From Ruegeria denitrificans (GTDB taxonomy: Bacteria > Pseudomonadota > Alphaproteobacteria > Rhodobacterales > Rhodobacteraceae), in NCBI RefSeq assembly GCF_001458295.1, contig NZ_CYUD01000002.1, positions 124,001 to 188,000 on the forward strand: a stretch of DNA of 64,000 bases, written 5' to 3'. The notes beneath the pieces are model-generated. The model was not told where the DNA came from, made no database searches, and saw only the letters and a program-made list of their open reading frames with translations. Below, in pieces: positions 9,274 to 19,514 of the stretch; position 1 is the stretch's first letter, and each line of letters opens with the position of its first letter. The position numbers and the translations under genes were made by a program.

Positions 9274-9719
9274 GCGCCGCGCTGAAACTCGCCCGTCCCG
9301 AAGATCTGGACCGCCTGATGGCGCTGGTCACAGCCTTTCACGCCGAAGCCGGAATTGAACAAGATGCGGACCAACGTCGCGATGCATTGGCCCCACTGCT
9401 TGAGGGCATCCCTCACGGATGTGTCTATCTGATAGGCCCCGGTCGCGCGCCGCTGGGCTATATCGTGCTGACCTTTGGCTGGTCGGTCGAATTCGGCGGC
9501 ATGGACGGCTTTGTCGACGAGATTTACATCCGCCCTGCCGTTCGTGGCCGCGGTATCGCCACTGAAGTCCTGCTGGACCTGCCCAAAGCCCTTGCCGGGG
9601 CAGGTTTAACCGCGCTGCACCTTGAGGTCGACCGGGCGCATGAAGCCACGCAAAGGCTGTATCTGCGTACCGGTTTCAAACCACGAGACCGCTATGTGCT
9701 GATGAGCAAGCCGCTTTAG
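9270..9719 (+). CDS. GNAT family N-acetyltransferase
   Basis: 149 residues. The acetyl-CoA pyrophosphate loop is RPAVRGRGIATEVLLDL and the C-terminal LYLRTGFKPRDRYVLMSK is typical of GNATs. Coupled to the nucleoside hydrolase through a 4-bp overlap. The acceptor substrate cannot be predicted. It meets the small lipoprotein gene tail to tail with a 4-bp overlap. Confidence 0.85.
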   Translation: MSAALKLARPEDLDRLMALVTAFHAEAGIEQDADQRRDALAPLLEGIPHGCVYLIGPGRAPLGYIVLTFGWSVEFGGMDGFVDEIYIRPAVRGRGIATEVLLDLPKALAGAGLTALHLEVDRAHEATQRLYLRTGFKPRDRYVLMSKPL

Positions 9720-9883
9720 CGCGCCTCAACCCCCATATCGAAACCAGGAATGTCCATATCCATCACCGGATCCGTGGACGACGCCTGCATCCCCGATACC
9801 GGATAAGTCCCCGGCCCCGAGCAGGCCGCCAAAAATACAGTGCTGATCACTGAAACTACGAGAAGGAATTTCGAACCAGTCAT
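9716..9883 (-). CDS. Very small lipoprotein
   Basis: 55 residues from the ATG at 9883, chosen over an upstream start because AGGGGGT lies at the right distance. MTGSKFLLVVSVISTVFLAAC is a lipoprotein signal with lipobox FLAAC. The mature chain is about 35 residues, rich in Pro, Asp and Met. No family recognised. Upstream there are about 180 bp of AT-rich DNA with a 17-bp dyad TTCAC-N7-GTGAA at 9950-9966, a possible operator. Confidence 0.6.
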   Translation of the reverse strand: MTGSKFLLVVSVISTVFLAACSGPGTYPVSGMQASSTDPVMDMDIPGFDMGVEAR

Positions 9884-10065
9884 GGTGTACCCCCTTTTCT
9901 GTAATGCAGACACAATAAGTCAGCTCAAATTGAGACAAATAGGAAAAAGTTCACACATAACGTGAATTATGCTGAAATAATTTAAAGGTTATGCTTTTTC
10001 CATGCGTTAACAACAGGAAAGCGGCGCAAAATAATTTGGCTAAAAGGTCTTACTTATCCGTTCCG

Positions 10066-10572
10066 CTACAATTTCATCTCGAAAAACAGCAGATGACCGT
10101 CGGCGATTTCCGGAATCTCGGCATATGCGTCCCGCAGAACGAACCCCATTGAGAGGTAAAGTCGGGTCGCTGTCTGCAAGGGTTTGCCAGTGTCCATGCG
10201 GATCAGGTCAAACCCCTGTTCGCGGCATTGCTGGATCAAAGACAGCATGATGGCACGACCTGCCCCCGTACCGCGGGCGCTGTCCCGGACGAATACGCGC
10301 TTGATCTCGGCCACGCCCGGCTCGATCGTGTGGAACATGCCGCACCCGACGGGTTGATCGCCCTTCAGCGCCAGACACGCGCCACCCTTCGGCGGGCTGT
10401 GTTCTGCCTCGATGGCCTCCATCACGCGGGCATATTTGTCCTGCGAGTAGATGGTTTGAACAATACGTTGCGACTTTTCATCCAGCGACAGCAAGAAATC
10501 ACGATATTCCCAACACAAACGCCGGACCGCATCAAAGTGGTTCGGCGTTCTGGGTTCTATGATGCTAAGCAA
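10066..10572 (-). CDS. GNAT family N-acetyltransferase
   Basis: 168 residues. The CoA-binding loop is VRDSARGTGAGRAIML, followed by LYLSMGFVLRDAY. The start is a TTG at 10572, nine bases after TGAGGA. No ATG gives a full-length domain. It follows eno by 39 bp, and its ribosome site lies inside a perfect 10-bp hairpin, so its expression may depend on that structure. Substrate unknown. Confidence 0.82.
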   Translation of the reverse strand: MLSIIEPRTPNHFDAVRRLCWEYRDFLLSLDEKSQRIVQTIYSQDKYARVMEAIEAEHSPPKGGACLALKGDQPVGCGMFHTIEPGVAEIKRVFVRDSARGTGAGRAIMLSLIQQCREQGFDLIRMDTGKPLQTATRLYLSMGFVLRDAYAEIPEIADGHLLFFEMKL

Positions 10573-10575
10573 TCG

Positions 10576-10603
10576 CTGATCCTCAGGTAGGTTTGAGGAT
10601 CAG
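10576..10603 (-). other. Perfect 10-bp hairpin between eno and the GNAT gene
   Basis: CTGATCCTCA (10576-10585) pairs with TGAGGATCAG (10594-10603), loop eight bases. On the minus-strand transcript it follows the eno stop by a few bases and lacks a good U-run. It is either a weak terminator, an mRNA 3'-end stabiliser for eno, or a structure that hides the ribosome site TGAGGA of the next gene. Confidence 0.6.
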
Positions 10604-10611
10604 AATAACAC

Positions 10612-11925
<1,314 letters not shown>

Positions 11926-11959
11926 TCATACCATCACCGGGCAAAAAGTAAACCGGCCA

Positions 11960-11973
11960 TGTTATCGCTAACA
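11960..11973. promoter_or_regulatory. CceR/GntR-like LacI-family operator upstream of eno
   Basis: TGTTATCGCTAACA fits the palindrome TGTTANCGNTAACA that I recall for the GntR/CceR group of LacI regulators of central carbon metabolism. A degenerate second copy (GTTTAGGGCTAACA) lies at 11989-12002. The first site sits 71 bp before the eno start and next to a weak -10-like TATACG on the minus strand (11974-11979); the second overlaps its -35-like TTAGCC. The regulator is assigned by inference. Confidence 0.6.
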
Positions 11974-12034
11974 CGTATATTCCTGGCCGTTTAGGGCTAA
12001 CATCTTCCTGTTTGCGCCAACGTGCGACGATCCG

Positions 12035-12916
12035 TCAGGCCGCAACCGCCAGTTCGCGGGCCAAGCGGCGTTCACGAATAAAGGTGTACATGCCCGACCC
12101 CATAATCAGAGTGGCCCCTGCCAGCGTCATCAGATCCGGGCGTTCACCGAACATCAGCATCCCGGCCGCGATTGAGAATATCAACCGCGTATAGCGGAAC
12201 GGTGTCAGGGCCGAAGCCTCACCTATCCGCATGGCGATGACGATGCCGTAGTAACCCAGAAAGCCAAAGCCCACGGCACCTAGATAGGGGCCAATCTGCC
12301 ACGTGTGCAACGAAACAACAGGTTGCGCCGTAAACACCATCAGTGCCACACCGGAGATCGCCACCGCGAAATAAGCCTGTAGCGCCACAACAGACGAAGC
12401 GACACGGCTGTCCAGCTTTCGTGTGATCAAGTCACGCGCAGCGATGGCGATTACGGTTGCAACCACAAACAATGACTCGGGTTGGAACCCCTCGAACCCA
12501 GGCCGAATGATCATCAAAACACCGATGAAGCCTAAACCGATCGCGCTCCACCGCCGCCAGCCAACGGTTTCGCCTAGAAACAGTGCAGCACCCATGGTGA
12601 CGGCAAGAGGCATCGCCTGAAACACCGCAGCCACGGTGGAAAGTTCCACCAGTGACAGCGCGGTCACGAATGTCATAGCGCCCACCATTTCGGTCCCGGC
12701 GCGCGCCAAGGGCAAGGGCTTCCACGCCAAGGGATCAAAAATGCGCTTGCGCGTTACAAGCGCCAAAAGCGCGAACAGAAAGCCGCAAACCAATCCAAGA
12801 ACAACCATGATCTGGCCGGTCGGCACGGTCACTGACAGAAGCTTTATGAACATATCCTCAAGCGCAAAGGCCGCCATCGCGCCGACGACCAGAAAAATGC
12901 CGTGTACGTTATTCAT
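12035..12916 (-). CDS. DMT superfamily (EamA) transporter
   Basis: About 293 residues from the ATG at 12916 (a TTG 16 codons upstream is also possible). Ten hydrophobic segments are arranged as two EamA repeats; the second begins near the ARDLITRKLDSRVAS loop. The C-terminus is basic (FIRERRLAREL). Such proteins export metabolites such as amino acids or nucleosides; the substrate is not predictable. Single gene between eno and fur. Confidence 0.82.
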   Translation of the reverse strand: MNNVHGIFLVVGAMAAFALEDMFIKLLSVTVPTGQIMVVLGLVCGFLFALLALVTRKRIFDPLAWKPLPLARAGTEMVGAMTFVTALSLVELSTVAAVFQAMPLAVTMGAALFLGETVGWRRWSAIGLGFIGVLMIIRPGFEGFQPESLFVVATVIAIAARDLITRKLDSRVASSVVALQAYFAVAISGVALMVFTAQPVVSLHTWQIGPYLGAVGFGFLGYYGIVIAMRIGEASALTPFRYTRLIFSIAAGMLMFGERPDLMTLAGATLIMGSGMYTFIRERRLARELAVAA

Positions 12917-13049
12917 GACCGTGTCCGTTGAAACCTGCGGCCCCAATGCCGCTTTTCTCAGCAAAATCGCAAGAAGCGCGTTCAGGCAAGCATTATCCGC
13001 CCGGAAAGCATGAATTCCCGTGCGCCTGACGTTCGCGTTTTGTGATGGG

Positions 13050-13463
13050 TCAGTCTTGTTCCAGCGGCACGCCGTACAGTTCCAGACGATGGCCTTTCAG
13101 CTTATACCCAAGCTTTGCCGCGATCTTTTCCTGCAGTACTTCGATCTCGGGGTCGACGAATTCGATCACCTTGCCCGATTGCATATCGATCAAGTGATCA
13201 TGATGATCACGCTCGGCGTCCTCATACCGCGCGCGCCCGTCGCCAAATTCCAGACGGTCAAGAATCCCCGCCTCTTCGAACAGTTTGACGGTGCGGTAGA
13301 CCGTGGCGATAGAGATGCCCGAATCCACTTCTGAGGCACGGGCATAAAGCTCTTCTACATCCGGATGATCGGCGCTTTGTTGCAGCACCTGCGCGATTGT
13401 GCGGCGCTGGCCGGTCATGCGCAGACCTTTTGCTTCGCAACGGGCGATGATCGTGTCGGACAT
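13050..13463 (-). CDS. fur: Fur family metalloregulator (Fur/Mur type)
   Basis: 137 residues: winged-helix DNA-binding domain (residues about 1-80, with the recognition helix ISIATVYRTVKLFEEAG) and dimerisation domain. The regulatory metal site HHDH in ERDHHDHLIDMQSGKVIEF is present. The CxxC structural zinc pair found in E. coli Fur is absent: the loop reads DMQSG. This matches alphaproteobacterial Fur/Mur, which often senses manganese. Iron or manganese cannot be decided here. Confidence 0.88.
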   Translation of the reverse strand: MSDTIIARCEAKGLRMTGQRRTIAQVLQQSADHPDVEELYARASEVDSGISIATVYRTVKLFEEAGILDRLEFGDGRARYEDAERDHHDHLIDMQSGKVIEFVDPEIEVLQEKIAAKLGYKLKGHRLELYGVPLEQD

Positions 13464-13536
13464 AAGTGAACCTCAGAATAGTTCGGGATTCCGTCTTAGT
13501 ACGTCTGCGCGGATCACGCCACAGGGGATTTGCACC

Positions 13537-14241
13537 CTAGGCTACCCGTCGCAAGTCGGCCCAGATCGGCAAATGGTCGGATGCAATATGTGCAGGCCGT
13601 GCGTCGTGCACACCGTGGACAACCGCCTCGAGCCCGGCGCCCAGCGCGATTCGGTCCAGCGCCCCTAACGGCTGCGCGGCCGGAAAGCTGGGAACTGGGG
13701 CAAGAAAGCTCATGTCCGGGGCCAGATGATCCAACACCGGCTGGCGCGACCATTCGTTGAAATCCCCAGCCCAGACGGTAGGCATCTTGTCCAGATCATC
13801 GTCAAAGCGGCGGATATGCGTGATCTGCTGCCGACGAGATGCGGGCAACAGGCCCAGATGCATTCCCATCACGCGCAGCGGCCCGATATGAGTGTCGAAT
13901 TCCACTCGCACAGCCCCCCGAGGCTCCAGCCCCGGCAGGTCGTGGTGCCCGGTCTGCCGTACCCGGATCGCGTCCCCGCGCCAGATCACAGCGTTTCCAT
14001 GCCACCCCAGACTGCCCGCCCCGCCCAGATCGACGATCTGCCAGCCCGCCTCATCCAGCATGAAATGCGGCAAGGCAGCCGGGCGTGGAGGCAGGCGTTT
14101 GTCGGCCTCTTGCAACACCACGATATCGGCCTGCATGCCGTCGATGACCTGCATGATACGCTGCGGCTGCCGCCGGAAATCCAGGCCCACGCATTTCTGA
14201 ATGTTGTAGCTGGCGATGCGCAGGGTTGAGAGTTGGTTCAT
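13537..14241 (-). CDS. Endonuclease/exonuclease/phosphatase (EEP) family protein
   Basis: About 234 residues. EEP motifs in order: RIASYNIQKC, DIVVLQEADKR (metal Glu), GMHLGLLPASRR, VWAGDFNEWSRQP (catalytic DxN) and a final SDHLPIWADL (Asp-His pair). This is a soluble Mg-dependent phosphodiesterase without a signal peptide. The substrate could be nucleic acid, a phospholipid head group or a sugar phosphate. Start at 14241 preferred over the ATG two codons upstream because of the spacing to CGGA. Confidence 0.82.
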   Translation of the reverse strand: MNQLSTLRIASYNIQKCVGLDFRRQPQRIMQVIDGMQADIVVLQEADKRLPPRPAALPHFMLDEAGWQIVDLGGAGSLGWHGNAVIWRGDAIRVRQTGHHDLPGLEPRGAVRVEFDTHIGPLRVMGMHLGLLPASRRQQITHIRRFDDDLDKMPTVWAGDFNEWSRQPVLDHLAPDMSFLAPVPSFPAAQPLGALDRIALGAGLEAVVHGVHDARPAHIASDHLPIWADLRRVA

Positions 14242-14286
14242 GAGCATTCCGTGATTGGCATCAATCGTTCCTTTTCAACCCAGTCA

Positions 14287-14652
14287 CTACTGGAACTGCG
14301 TGATCATCAGGTTGGCAGGCTCACCCCCTTCGGCGGACGAGGCATGACCCGTTCCCGTGACATCTTCCGCCCAAAACAAGTCACCCGTTTTGAAATCACG
14401 TATTTCACCCGTACCGGCCTGAACACGAAACGTGCCGGACAGAACTGTCGCAAGCTGGGGTTTGGGGGATCGGTGCTGAACCCCTTTCCAACCCGCGGGC
14501 AAACACAGGAACGCAATACGCGCGGCATCGACCTCTTTGGAAACCAGAAACGGTGCGGCTGGTGGGGCAAAGGTCTTGAGTTCAAAATCGACCTCGCGAT
14601 CTTCGAAGTAAGACACGCCGTCCGCGTCTTCCAACAAAATAGAGTAGCGCAT
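14287..14652 (-). CDS. Small cupin-domain protein
   Basis: 121 residues, one cupin barrel. The second motif region reads TGDLFWAEDVTGTGHASS. Proper SD (GGGAGC) before the ATG. It lies 46 bp upstream of the EEP gene on the same strand and may be co-transcribed. No specific function can be given. The 155 bp upstream, before selO, hold no gene. Confidence 0.7.
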   Translation of the reverse strand: MRYSILLEDADGVSYFEDREVDFELKTFAPPAAPFLVSKEVDAARIAFLCLPAGWKGVQHRSPKPQLATVLSGTFRVQAGTGEIRDFKTGDLFWAEDVTGTGHASSAEGGEPANLMITQFQ

Positions 14653-14807
14653 TGTATGCTCCCTAAAACAAAACCGAATTTATCTGCAGTTCCCCCGATG
14701 CGCCCATTATGCAGCATTATGTGTTGATGGTAAGTCGCATGATATTGTGTTCTGAAGAATACCCCGTCGATTGCTCAAAAGAGCAGCGTTCAGTTCTATG
14801 CTAATTC

Positions 14808-16226
14808 CTAAGTCCCGCAGAATGTCGCGTGGACCACTTCGTTCTCGGTTGGCGGGTGCGTCAAGTCGGTTGCGTCGGGTTGATCCTCATACGAACGGGC
14901 AAGCACCGCGTTCAGACGATGAAACGGGGCGTAATCCCCCTGAACAGCGGCCTGTATCATCTGTTCGACCCGGTGGTTGCGTGGGATGAAGGCCGGGTTG
15001 GCAGTGCTCATCACCGTCTGGGGGTCTTTTTCACGGTCCAGTCGCGCCTGCCAGCCACCGGCCCATTCGTCATAGGCCTCGGGGTTCAGGAAGTGATCGC
15101 GGGCCTTTTCATTGCCCAGCGCCCGGAACGTATTGGTGAAATCGGCACTGTTATGCGCCATCCGGGTCAGCAGGTCGGTGATCAGCGCCTCATCTTCTTT
15201 GTCCTCGGTGGCCAAACCAATCTTGGCACGGAAGCGGTTCAGCCATTCCCGCTGTATCAACCCGGGCATTGCGTGCACAATCTCGGTGGCTTCTTCCACG
15301 GCTTTCTCTGGGTCCTCAACCTGTTGGATTAACGAGGTCGCCAATTGCGCCAGATTCCACACCGCGATGTCCGGCTGGTTGGAATAGGCATATCGTCCCA
15401 TCCGGTCGATCGAACTGTAGACCGTGTTCGGATGATAGCTGTCCATGAAGGCACAGGGCCCATAGTCGATGGTCTCTCCGGCAATCGAAAAATTGTCGGT
15501 GTTCATGACCCCATGGATAAATCCAACGCTCATCCATTGCGCAATCAGCTGCGCCTGCGCATCCCGTACCGCACGTAACAGGCCCATTGGCCCCTCGGCC
15601 TGCGGATAGTGTCGGGCGATGGCGTATTCGGTGAGCTGTTTCAGGTTTTCGACCTGCCGCCTTGCGGCAAACACCTGAAATGTGCCCACGCGCAGATGGC
15701 TTTGCGCCACACGGGTCAATACTGCGCCCGGCATTGGGCCTTCACGCAAGACAACCTCTCCGGTCTCAACTGCGGCCAGCGCACGGGTCGTTGGGATGCC
15801 CAGCGCGTGCATCGCCTCGGACACCACAAATTCACGCAACACCGGGCCCAGCCAAGCGCGGCCATCGCCCTGACGGCTGAACGGTGTCTGCCCTGAGCCC
15901 TTTAGCTGAATATCCCGCCGAACGCCGTCGGTTCCGACCGTCTCACCCAGCAATACAGCACGCCCATCGCCAAGCTGCGGGTTGTAAGTGCCAAACTGGT
16001 GTCCGGAATAAAGCTGTGCGATTGGCTCAGCCCCATCAGGTAGTGAATTCCCGGCGAAAGCTTCGGCCATCTCCTGCACATCACCCGGAGATATCCCCAG
16101 CACTTGGGCCAGATCATCGTTGAACGCAATCAGACGTGGCGCGCGCACCGGAACTGGTGCCTGCCGGGCGAAAAACGTGTTGGGCAGACGGGCGTAGCTG
16201 TTGTCAAACGGGATATTCAGGGTCAT
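14808..16226 (-). CDS. selO: Protein adenylyltransferase SelO (YdiU/UPF0061)
   Basis: Pseudokinase-fold enzyme that transfers AMP to Ser/Thr/Tyr of target proteins; linked to redox stress in known members. 472 residues, normal for bacterial SelO. Family blocks are visible: [55 protein letters not shown] segment, [24 protein letters not shown] and the C-terminal [15 protein letters not shown]. It ends in FCGT; the position of the redox Sec/Cys of the family is filled by Cys here. Confidence 0.93.
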   Translation of the reverse strand: MTLNIPFDNSYARLPNTFFARQAPVPVRAPRLIAFNDDLAQVLGISPGDVQEMAEAFAGNSLPDGAEPIAQLYSGHQFGTYNPQLGDGRAVLLGETVGTDGVRRDIQLKGSGQTPFSRQGDGRAWLGPVLREFVVSEAMHALGIPTTRALAAVETGEVVLREGPMPGAVLTRVAQSHLRVGTFQVFAARRQVENLKQLTEYAIARHYPQAEGPMGLLRAVRDAQAQLIAQWMSVGFIHGVMNTDNFSIAGETIDYGPCAFMDSYHPNTVYSSIDRMGRYAYSNQPDIAVWNLAQLATSLIQQVEDPEKAVEEATEIVHAMPGLIQREWLNRFRAKIGLATEDKEDEALITDLLTRMAHNSADFTNTFRALGNEKARDHFLNPEAYDEWAGGWQARLDREKDPQTVMSTANPAFIPRNHRVEQMIQAAVQGDYAPFHRLNAVLARSYEDQPDATDLTHPPTENEVVHATFCGT

Positions 16227-16313
16227 GCCGCAAACATATGGCGGAAACGCGTAAATACCATAGCCGATCGTGCGCCTGCGTGCATAATCCCCCTAACCAA
16301 GCAAGAGGCCCCA

Positions 16314-16733
16314 ATGACCGCGCAAGAGATCATCGACCACCTGCACCTGCAGCGCCACCCCGAGGGTGGCTGGTTCCGCGAAACCTGGCGGGCTGACAAC
16401 GAAGGCCGTGCTACCGGCACCTGCATCTACTTCTTGCTGCAATCGGGTGAGCACAGCCACTGGCACCGCGTCGATGCGACCGAGATCTGGCTGTATCACG
16501 CCGGTGCACCACTGATCCTGTCCCTCAGCCCCACGGATGACGGCCCCGCCACCGATCACCTACTGACCCCGGACCTAACCAAAGGTGCGCCGCAGTTGAT
16601 CGTGCCCAAGAACCATTGGCAATCGGCGCAATCGACCGGAGAGTACACTTTGGTCAGTTGCACTGTCTCACCCGGATTTGAATTCGACGGCTTTGTTCTG
16701 GCCGCGCCGGGGTTCGACATTGCGCGCGGATAA
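16314..16733 (+). CDS. DUF985 cupin family protein
   Basis: 139 residues from the ATG at 16314 (AGAGG upstream). The DUF985 pattern is clear: LQRHPEGGWFRETWR, IYFLLQSGEHSHWHRVDATEIWLYHAGAPL, then VPKNHWQSA and GEYTLVSCTVSPGFEF. Cupin barrel with candidate metal ligands in the SHWHR..E stretch. Divergent from selO and only three bases before the desaturase gene, so probably one transcript with it. Biochemical role unknown. Confidence 0.85.
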   Translation: MTAQEIIDHLHLQRHPEGGWFRETWRADNEGRATGTCIYFLLQSGEHSHWHRVDATEIWLYHAGAPLILSLSPTDDGPATDHLLTPDLTKGAPQLIVPKNHWQSAQSTGEYTLVSCTVSPGFEFDGFVLAAPGFDIARG

Positions 16734-16736
16734 ACC

Positions 16737-17624
16737 ATGGATCACCGCGCCCTCATAGCTTCAATCCCGCCCGAGGCAAAAGACAGCCTTCAGAAACGAT
16801 CTGACGCGGCAGGGCTTAGGCATTTGGCAATGTATGGCGCGCTACTGGCGGGTACATCCGCCTGTATCGCGCTCAGGGCTCCTCTCTGGCCCTTGTTTAT
16901 CCTCCCTCAAGGCGTCCTTTTGGTCTTCCTGTTCACGCTCAGCCATGAATGCACACATAAAACACCGTTTCGCAGCTGCTGGTTGAACGATGTCATCGGG
17001 CATCTGGTCTCGTTCCCTATCGCCCTGCCCTTTACGTGGTTTCGGTATTTCCATCTGGCGCATCACAAATGGACCAATCACCCGGATAAGGACCCGGAGT
17101 TGGGCGGCAAACCACGGCCCGGGAATTGGCGAGACCTGCTGATTTACCTCAGCGGCTGGCCGTATTGGGCCGGAATGGCAAAGGTTCTGATGCAAAACGC
17201 CTTTGGCTGGATCGACGCGCCCTATCTGCCTGCCCGCCAACACCGCGCCATGCGTATTGAGGCGCGGCTGCTATTGGGGGTCTATGTCCTTTCCGGTCTC
17301 AGCTTGTTCTATTCATCAGCGCTGTTCTGGTTGTGGCTTCTGCCGGTGCTGATCGCGCAGCCCATCCTGCGGCTTTACCTTCTGGCCGAGCATGGATTGT
17401 GTCCCCCTGTCGCTAATATGCTCGAGAACTCCCGAACCACGTTCACCAACCGAATTGTACGGTTTCTGGCCTGGAACATGCCCTACCACGCCGAACACCA
17501 CGCCTTTCCCAACGTGCCGTTCCACCATCTGCCCGCGCTACACGATTGGACCCAGGCGCATCTGAAATCGACCTCGGAGGGGTATTCGGAGTTTACGGCT
17601 GACTTTGTGCAATCTCTTAGATGA
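16737..17624 (+). CDS. Membrane fatty acid desaturase-type di-iron protein
   Basis: 295 residues with several membrane segments. The three histidine boxes are intact: HECTH (about residue 69), HLAHH (about 107) and HAEHH (about 246), plus NHPDKDPE after the second. The context EHGLCPPVANMLENSRTT before the third box recalls the subgroup that includes rhizobitoxine desaturase-like proteins. Substrate (acyl chain, carotenoid or small amide) uncertain. Likely co-transcribed with the DUF985 gene. Confidence 0.83.
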   Translation: MDHRALIASIPPEAKDSLQKRSDAAGLRHLAMYGALLAGTSACIALRAPLWPLFILPQGVLLVFLFTLSHECTHKTPFRSCWLNDVIGHLVSFPIALPFTWFRYFHLAHHKWTNHPDKDPELGGKPRPGNWRDLLIYLSGWPYWAGMAKVLMQNAFGWIDAPYLPARQHRAMRIEARLLLGVYVLSGLSLFYSSALFWLWLLPVLIAQPILRLYLLAEHGLCPPVANMLENSRTTFTNRIVRFLAWNMPYHAEHHAFPNVPFHHLPALHDWTQAHLKSTSEGYSEFTADFVQSLR

Positions 17625-17688
17625 GTAGATAAGCTAAAAGCACCCTCGTATCACCCTGATGAGCATTGTGCGTCAGGCGCACACACAA

Positions 17689-18111
17689 CTATGCGCGCAG
17701 ATTCCAAGCCGGTCTGGTTTCCGGTGACTTCAATAGCGCATGTTCCTGTTCAAAATAGTCAACGCAGGCCTTCCATCTGAATGAAACCTGCCCCCCATTG
17801 GATAAGATGGAATTGATCTTCGCGTTAGTTCGGCACTTTTGCAGTTGCCCGTCCTTATACGGATGCCGTGGAGAAACCGTACCATACTGAACACTGAGGC
17901 GGTTGTGCAGATTCTTCGCCCGGCCGATGTAAACAACCACGTCGTTGACCAGAATCCAGTATATCCCCGAGGCTTTCGGCGCATTAACTTTAAACGAGCA
18001 ATAGAAAACATCGTAATCCGGCGCGAGGGCATAACCTTTCGGGTTAGCAAAGCGATCCTGAGGCCTAAGGTCTAACTCGGCAACAACGCGCAATTCACCA
18101 TCAAAACTCAT
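17689..18111 (-). CDS. GIY-YIG nuclease-fold protein
   Basis: 140 residues. The GIY-YIG core is seen as SGIYWILVNDVVVYIGRAKNLHNRL, i.e. GIY followed 10 residues later by YIG and the conserved Arg. A Glu in FEQEHALL could be the catalytic acid. A basic, Cys-containing middle follows. It begins two bases after the anmK stop, so it is transcribed with anmK. It could be a small DNA-binding or repair nuclease; no restriction partner is nearby. Confidence 0.72.
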   Translation of the reverse strand: MSFDGELRVVAELDLRPQDRFANPKGYALAPDYDVFYCSFKVNAPKASGIYWILVNDVVVYIGRAKNLHNRLSVQYGTVSPRHPYKDGQLQKCRTNAKINSILSNGGQVSFRWKACVDYFEQEHALLKSPETRPAWNLRA

Positions 18112-18112
18112 C

Positions 18113-19228
18113 CTACCCCGCCACCGTGCTCACCACCCCACCACCGACCAGCGCCTTGACGCCGGTTGTCCCAGGGCATGAGGTCGGCAACCCGCGCGCC
18201 ACGCGCACTGCTAGATAAGCGAAAGCCTGTGCTTCGAGCATGTCACCGTCCAGCCCTACCGCTTCGACAGGTTCTACCGGGCAGTCCAATGCGACACGCA
18301 GCATCTCCATCAGCACCGGGTTGTGCCGCCCGCCACCGGTGACCAGAAGGCGCGAGGGCGGCTTGGGGCAATGTTCCATCCCCTGCACCACGCCTGCGGC
18401 ACACATGCCGGTCAGGGTGGCCACGGCGTCGGCGTCGCTTAACTCCTTTACCAGCCGGATCATTTCGGCAAAGTCATTCCGGTCCAAAGATTTCGGTGGC
18501 ATCCGGGCAAAATATGGCTCGGCCAGAAACAGTTCGAGCGCACCCATCTCGACCGTGCCGCCACGCGCAACCGCGCCGTCACGATCCATCGGCAGGCCCA
18601 GTCGGGCCTGCATCAGGTCATCAACGGGCGCATTGGCAGGCCCGGTGTCAAAGGCCAACAGAGCGCCGGGCGCTTCCGGGCCGTCAAAGCCGGGGTCCGC
18701 GTAGGTGAGGTTTCCCACACCACCGAGGTTCAGGAAACACAGGGGCTGGGTCGCCCCGATCCATTTGGCGCAGGCAAAGTGGAAGAACGGTGCCAAAGGC
18801 GCGCCCTCGCCCCCCATCGCTACGTCATCACTGCGAAAATCCCAGACCACCGGCACGCCCAGGGCCTGCGCCAACCCTTTGCCGTCACCCACCTGCAACG
18901 TACCCCGACCGTGCGGTTCATGCGCCACAGTCTGTCCGTGAAAGCCGATCAGGTCGATCTCTTCGAATTCCGAAAGCGCCTCGGCATGCGCAAAAGTGAC
19001 CAGTTCAGCCGCCTTGTCCACTTCTGGACCATGCCACTGACCTAATGCCTCGCGCAGATCGGCGCGCTCGGCCTCTGAATACGCGCGATAGCCGCTTGGG
19101 CCAAAACCGATGATTTGATGCCCATCGGTTTCAACCACAGCTGCATCCACACCATCCAGCGATGTGCCCGACATCGCACCCAGGGCCTTGATTGGCCCGC
19201 CTTTCCTGATGGCCCGATTCACGCTCAC
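18113..19228 (-). CDS. anmK: 1,6-anhydro-N-acetylmuramic acid kinase
   Basis: Phosphorylates and opens anhMurNAc from recycled peptidoglycan to give MurNAc-6-phosphate. 371 residues from a GTG at 19228. Motifs: [47 protein letters not shown], and the C-terminal [12 protein letters not shown]. NagZ, the upstream enzyme of the same recycling route, is encoded at 33.7-34.7 kb. The 286 bp between this gene and tyrS hold both promoters and nothing else recognised. Confidence 0.95.
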   Translation of the reverse strand: MSVNRAIRKGGPIKALGAMSGTSLDGVDAAVVETDGHQIIGFGPSGYRAYSEAERADLREALGQWHGPEVDKAAELVTFAHAEALSEFEEIDLIGFHGQTVAHEPHGRGTLQVGDGKGLAQALGVPVVWDFRSDDVAMGGEGAPLAPFFHFACAKWIGATQPLCFLNLGGVGNLTYADPGFDGPEAPGALLAFDTGPANAPVDDLMQARLGLPMDRDGAVARGGTVEMGALELFLAEPYFARMPPKSLDRNDFAEMIRLVKELSDADAVATLTGMCAAGVVQGMEHCPKPPSRLLVTGGGRHNPVLMEMLRVALDCPVEPVEAVGLDGDMLEAQAFAYLAVRVARGLPTSCPGTTGVKALVGGGVVSTVAG

Positions 19229-19514
19229 CTCATTTATCCTGTTTTATGGCGCTCAACCTGCCTGTTCGATGCCCGGCAACGCAAGACACTTCGCTGCCCG
19301 CGCGTAATTTTGGTGCAACCTGCGCATCTGCAACCACAATCGGCAGGAAGGTGATGCCAGCCGGCACAAGAACCGATTGCACTGGCTGTATTTGTGTTGC
19401 AATCACCGGCATTCAAAAGCGCACGCTGCCCGGGTTTTCTTGGAAATGGTGGCTTTTCCTTGCCTGACGCCCCGCCTATACAGTGCCTCGCAACATAAAC
19501 CCAAAGGGCACGAT

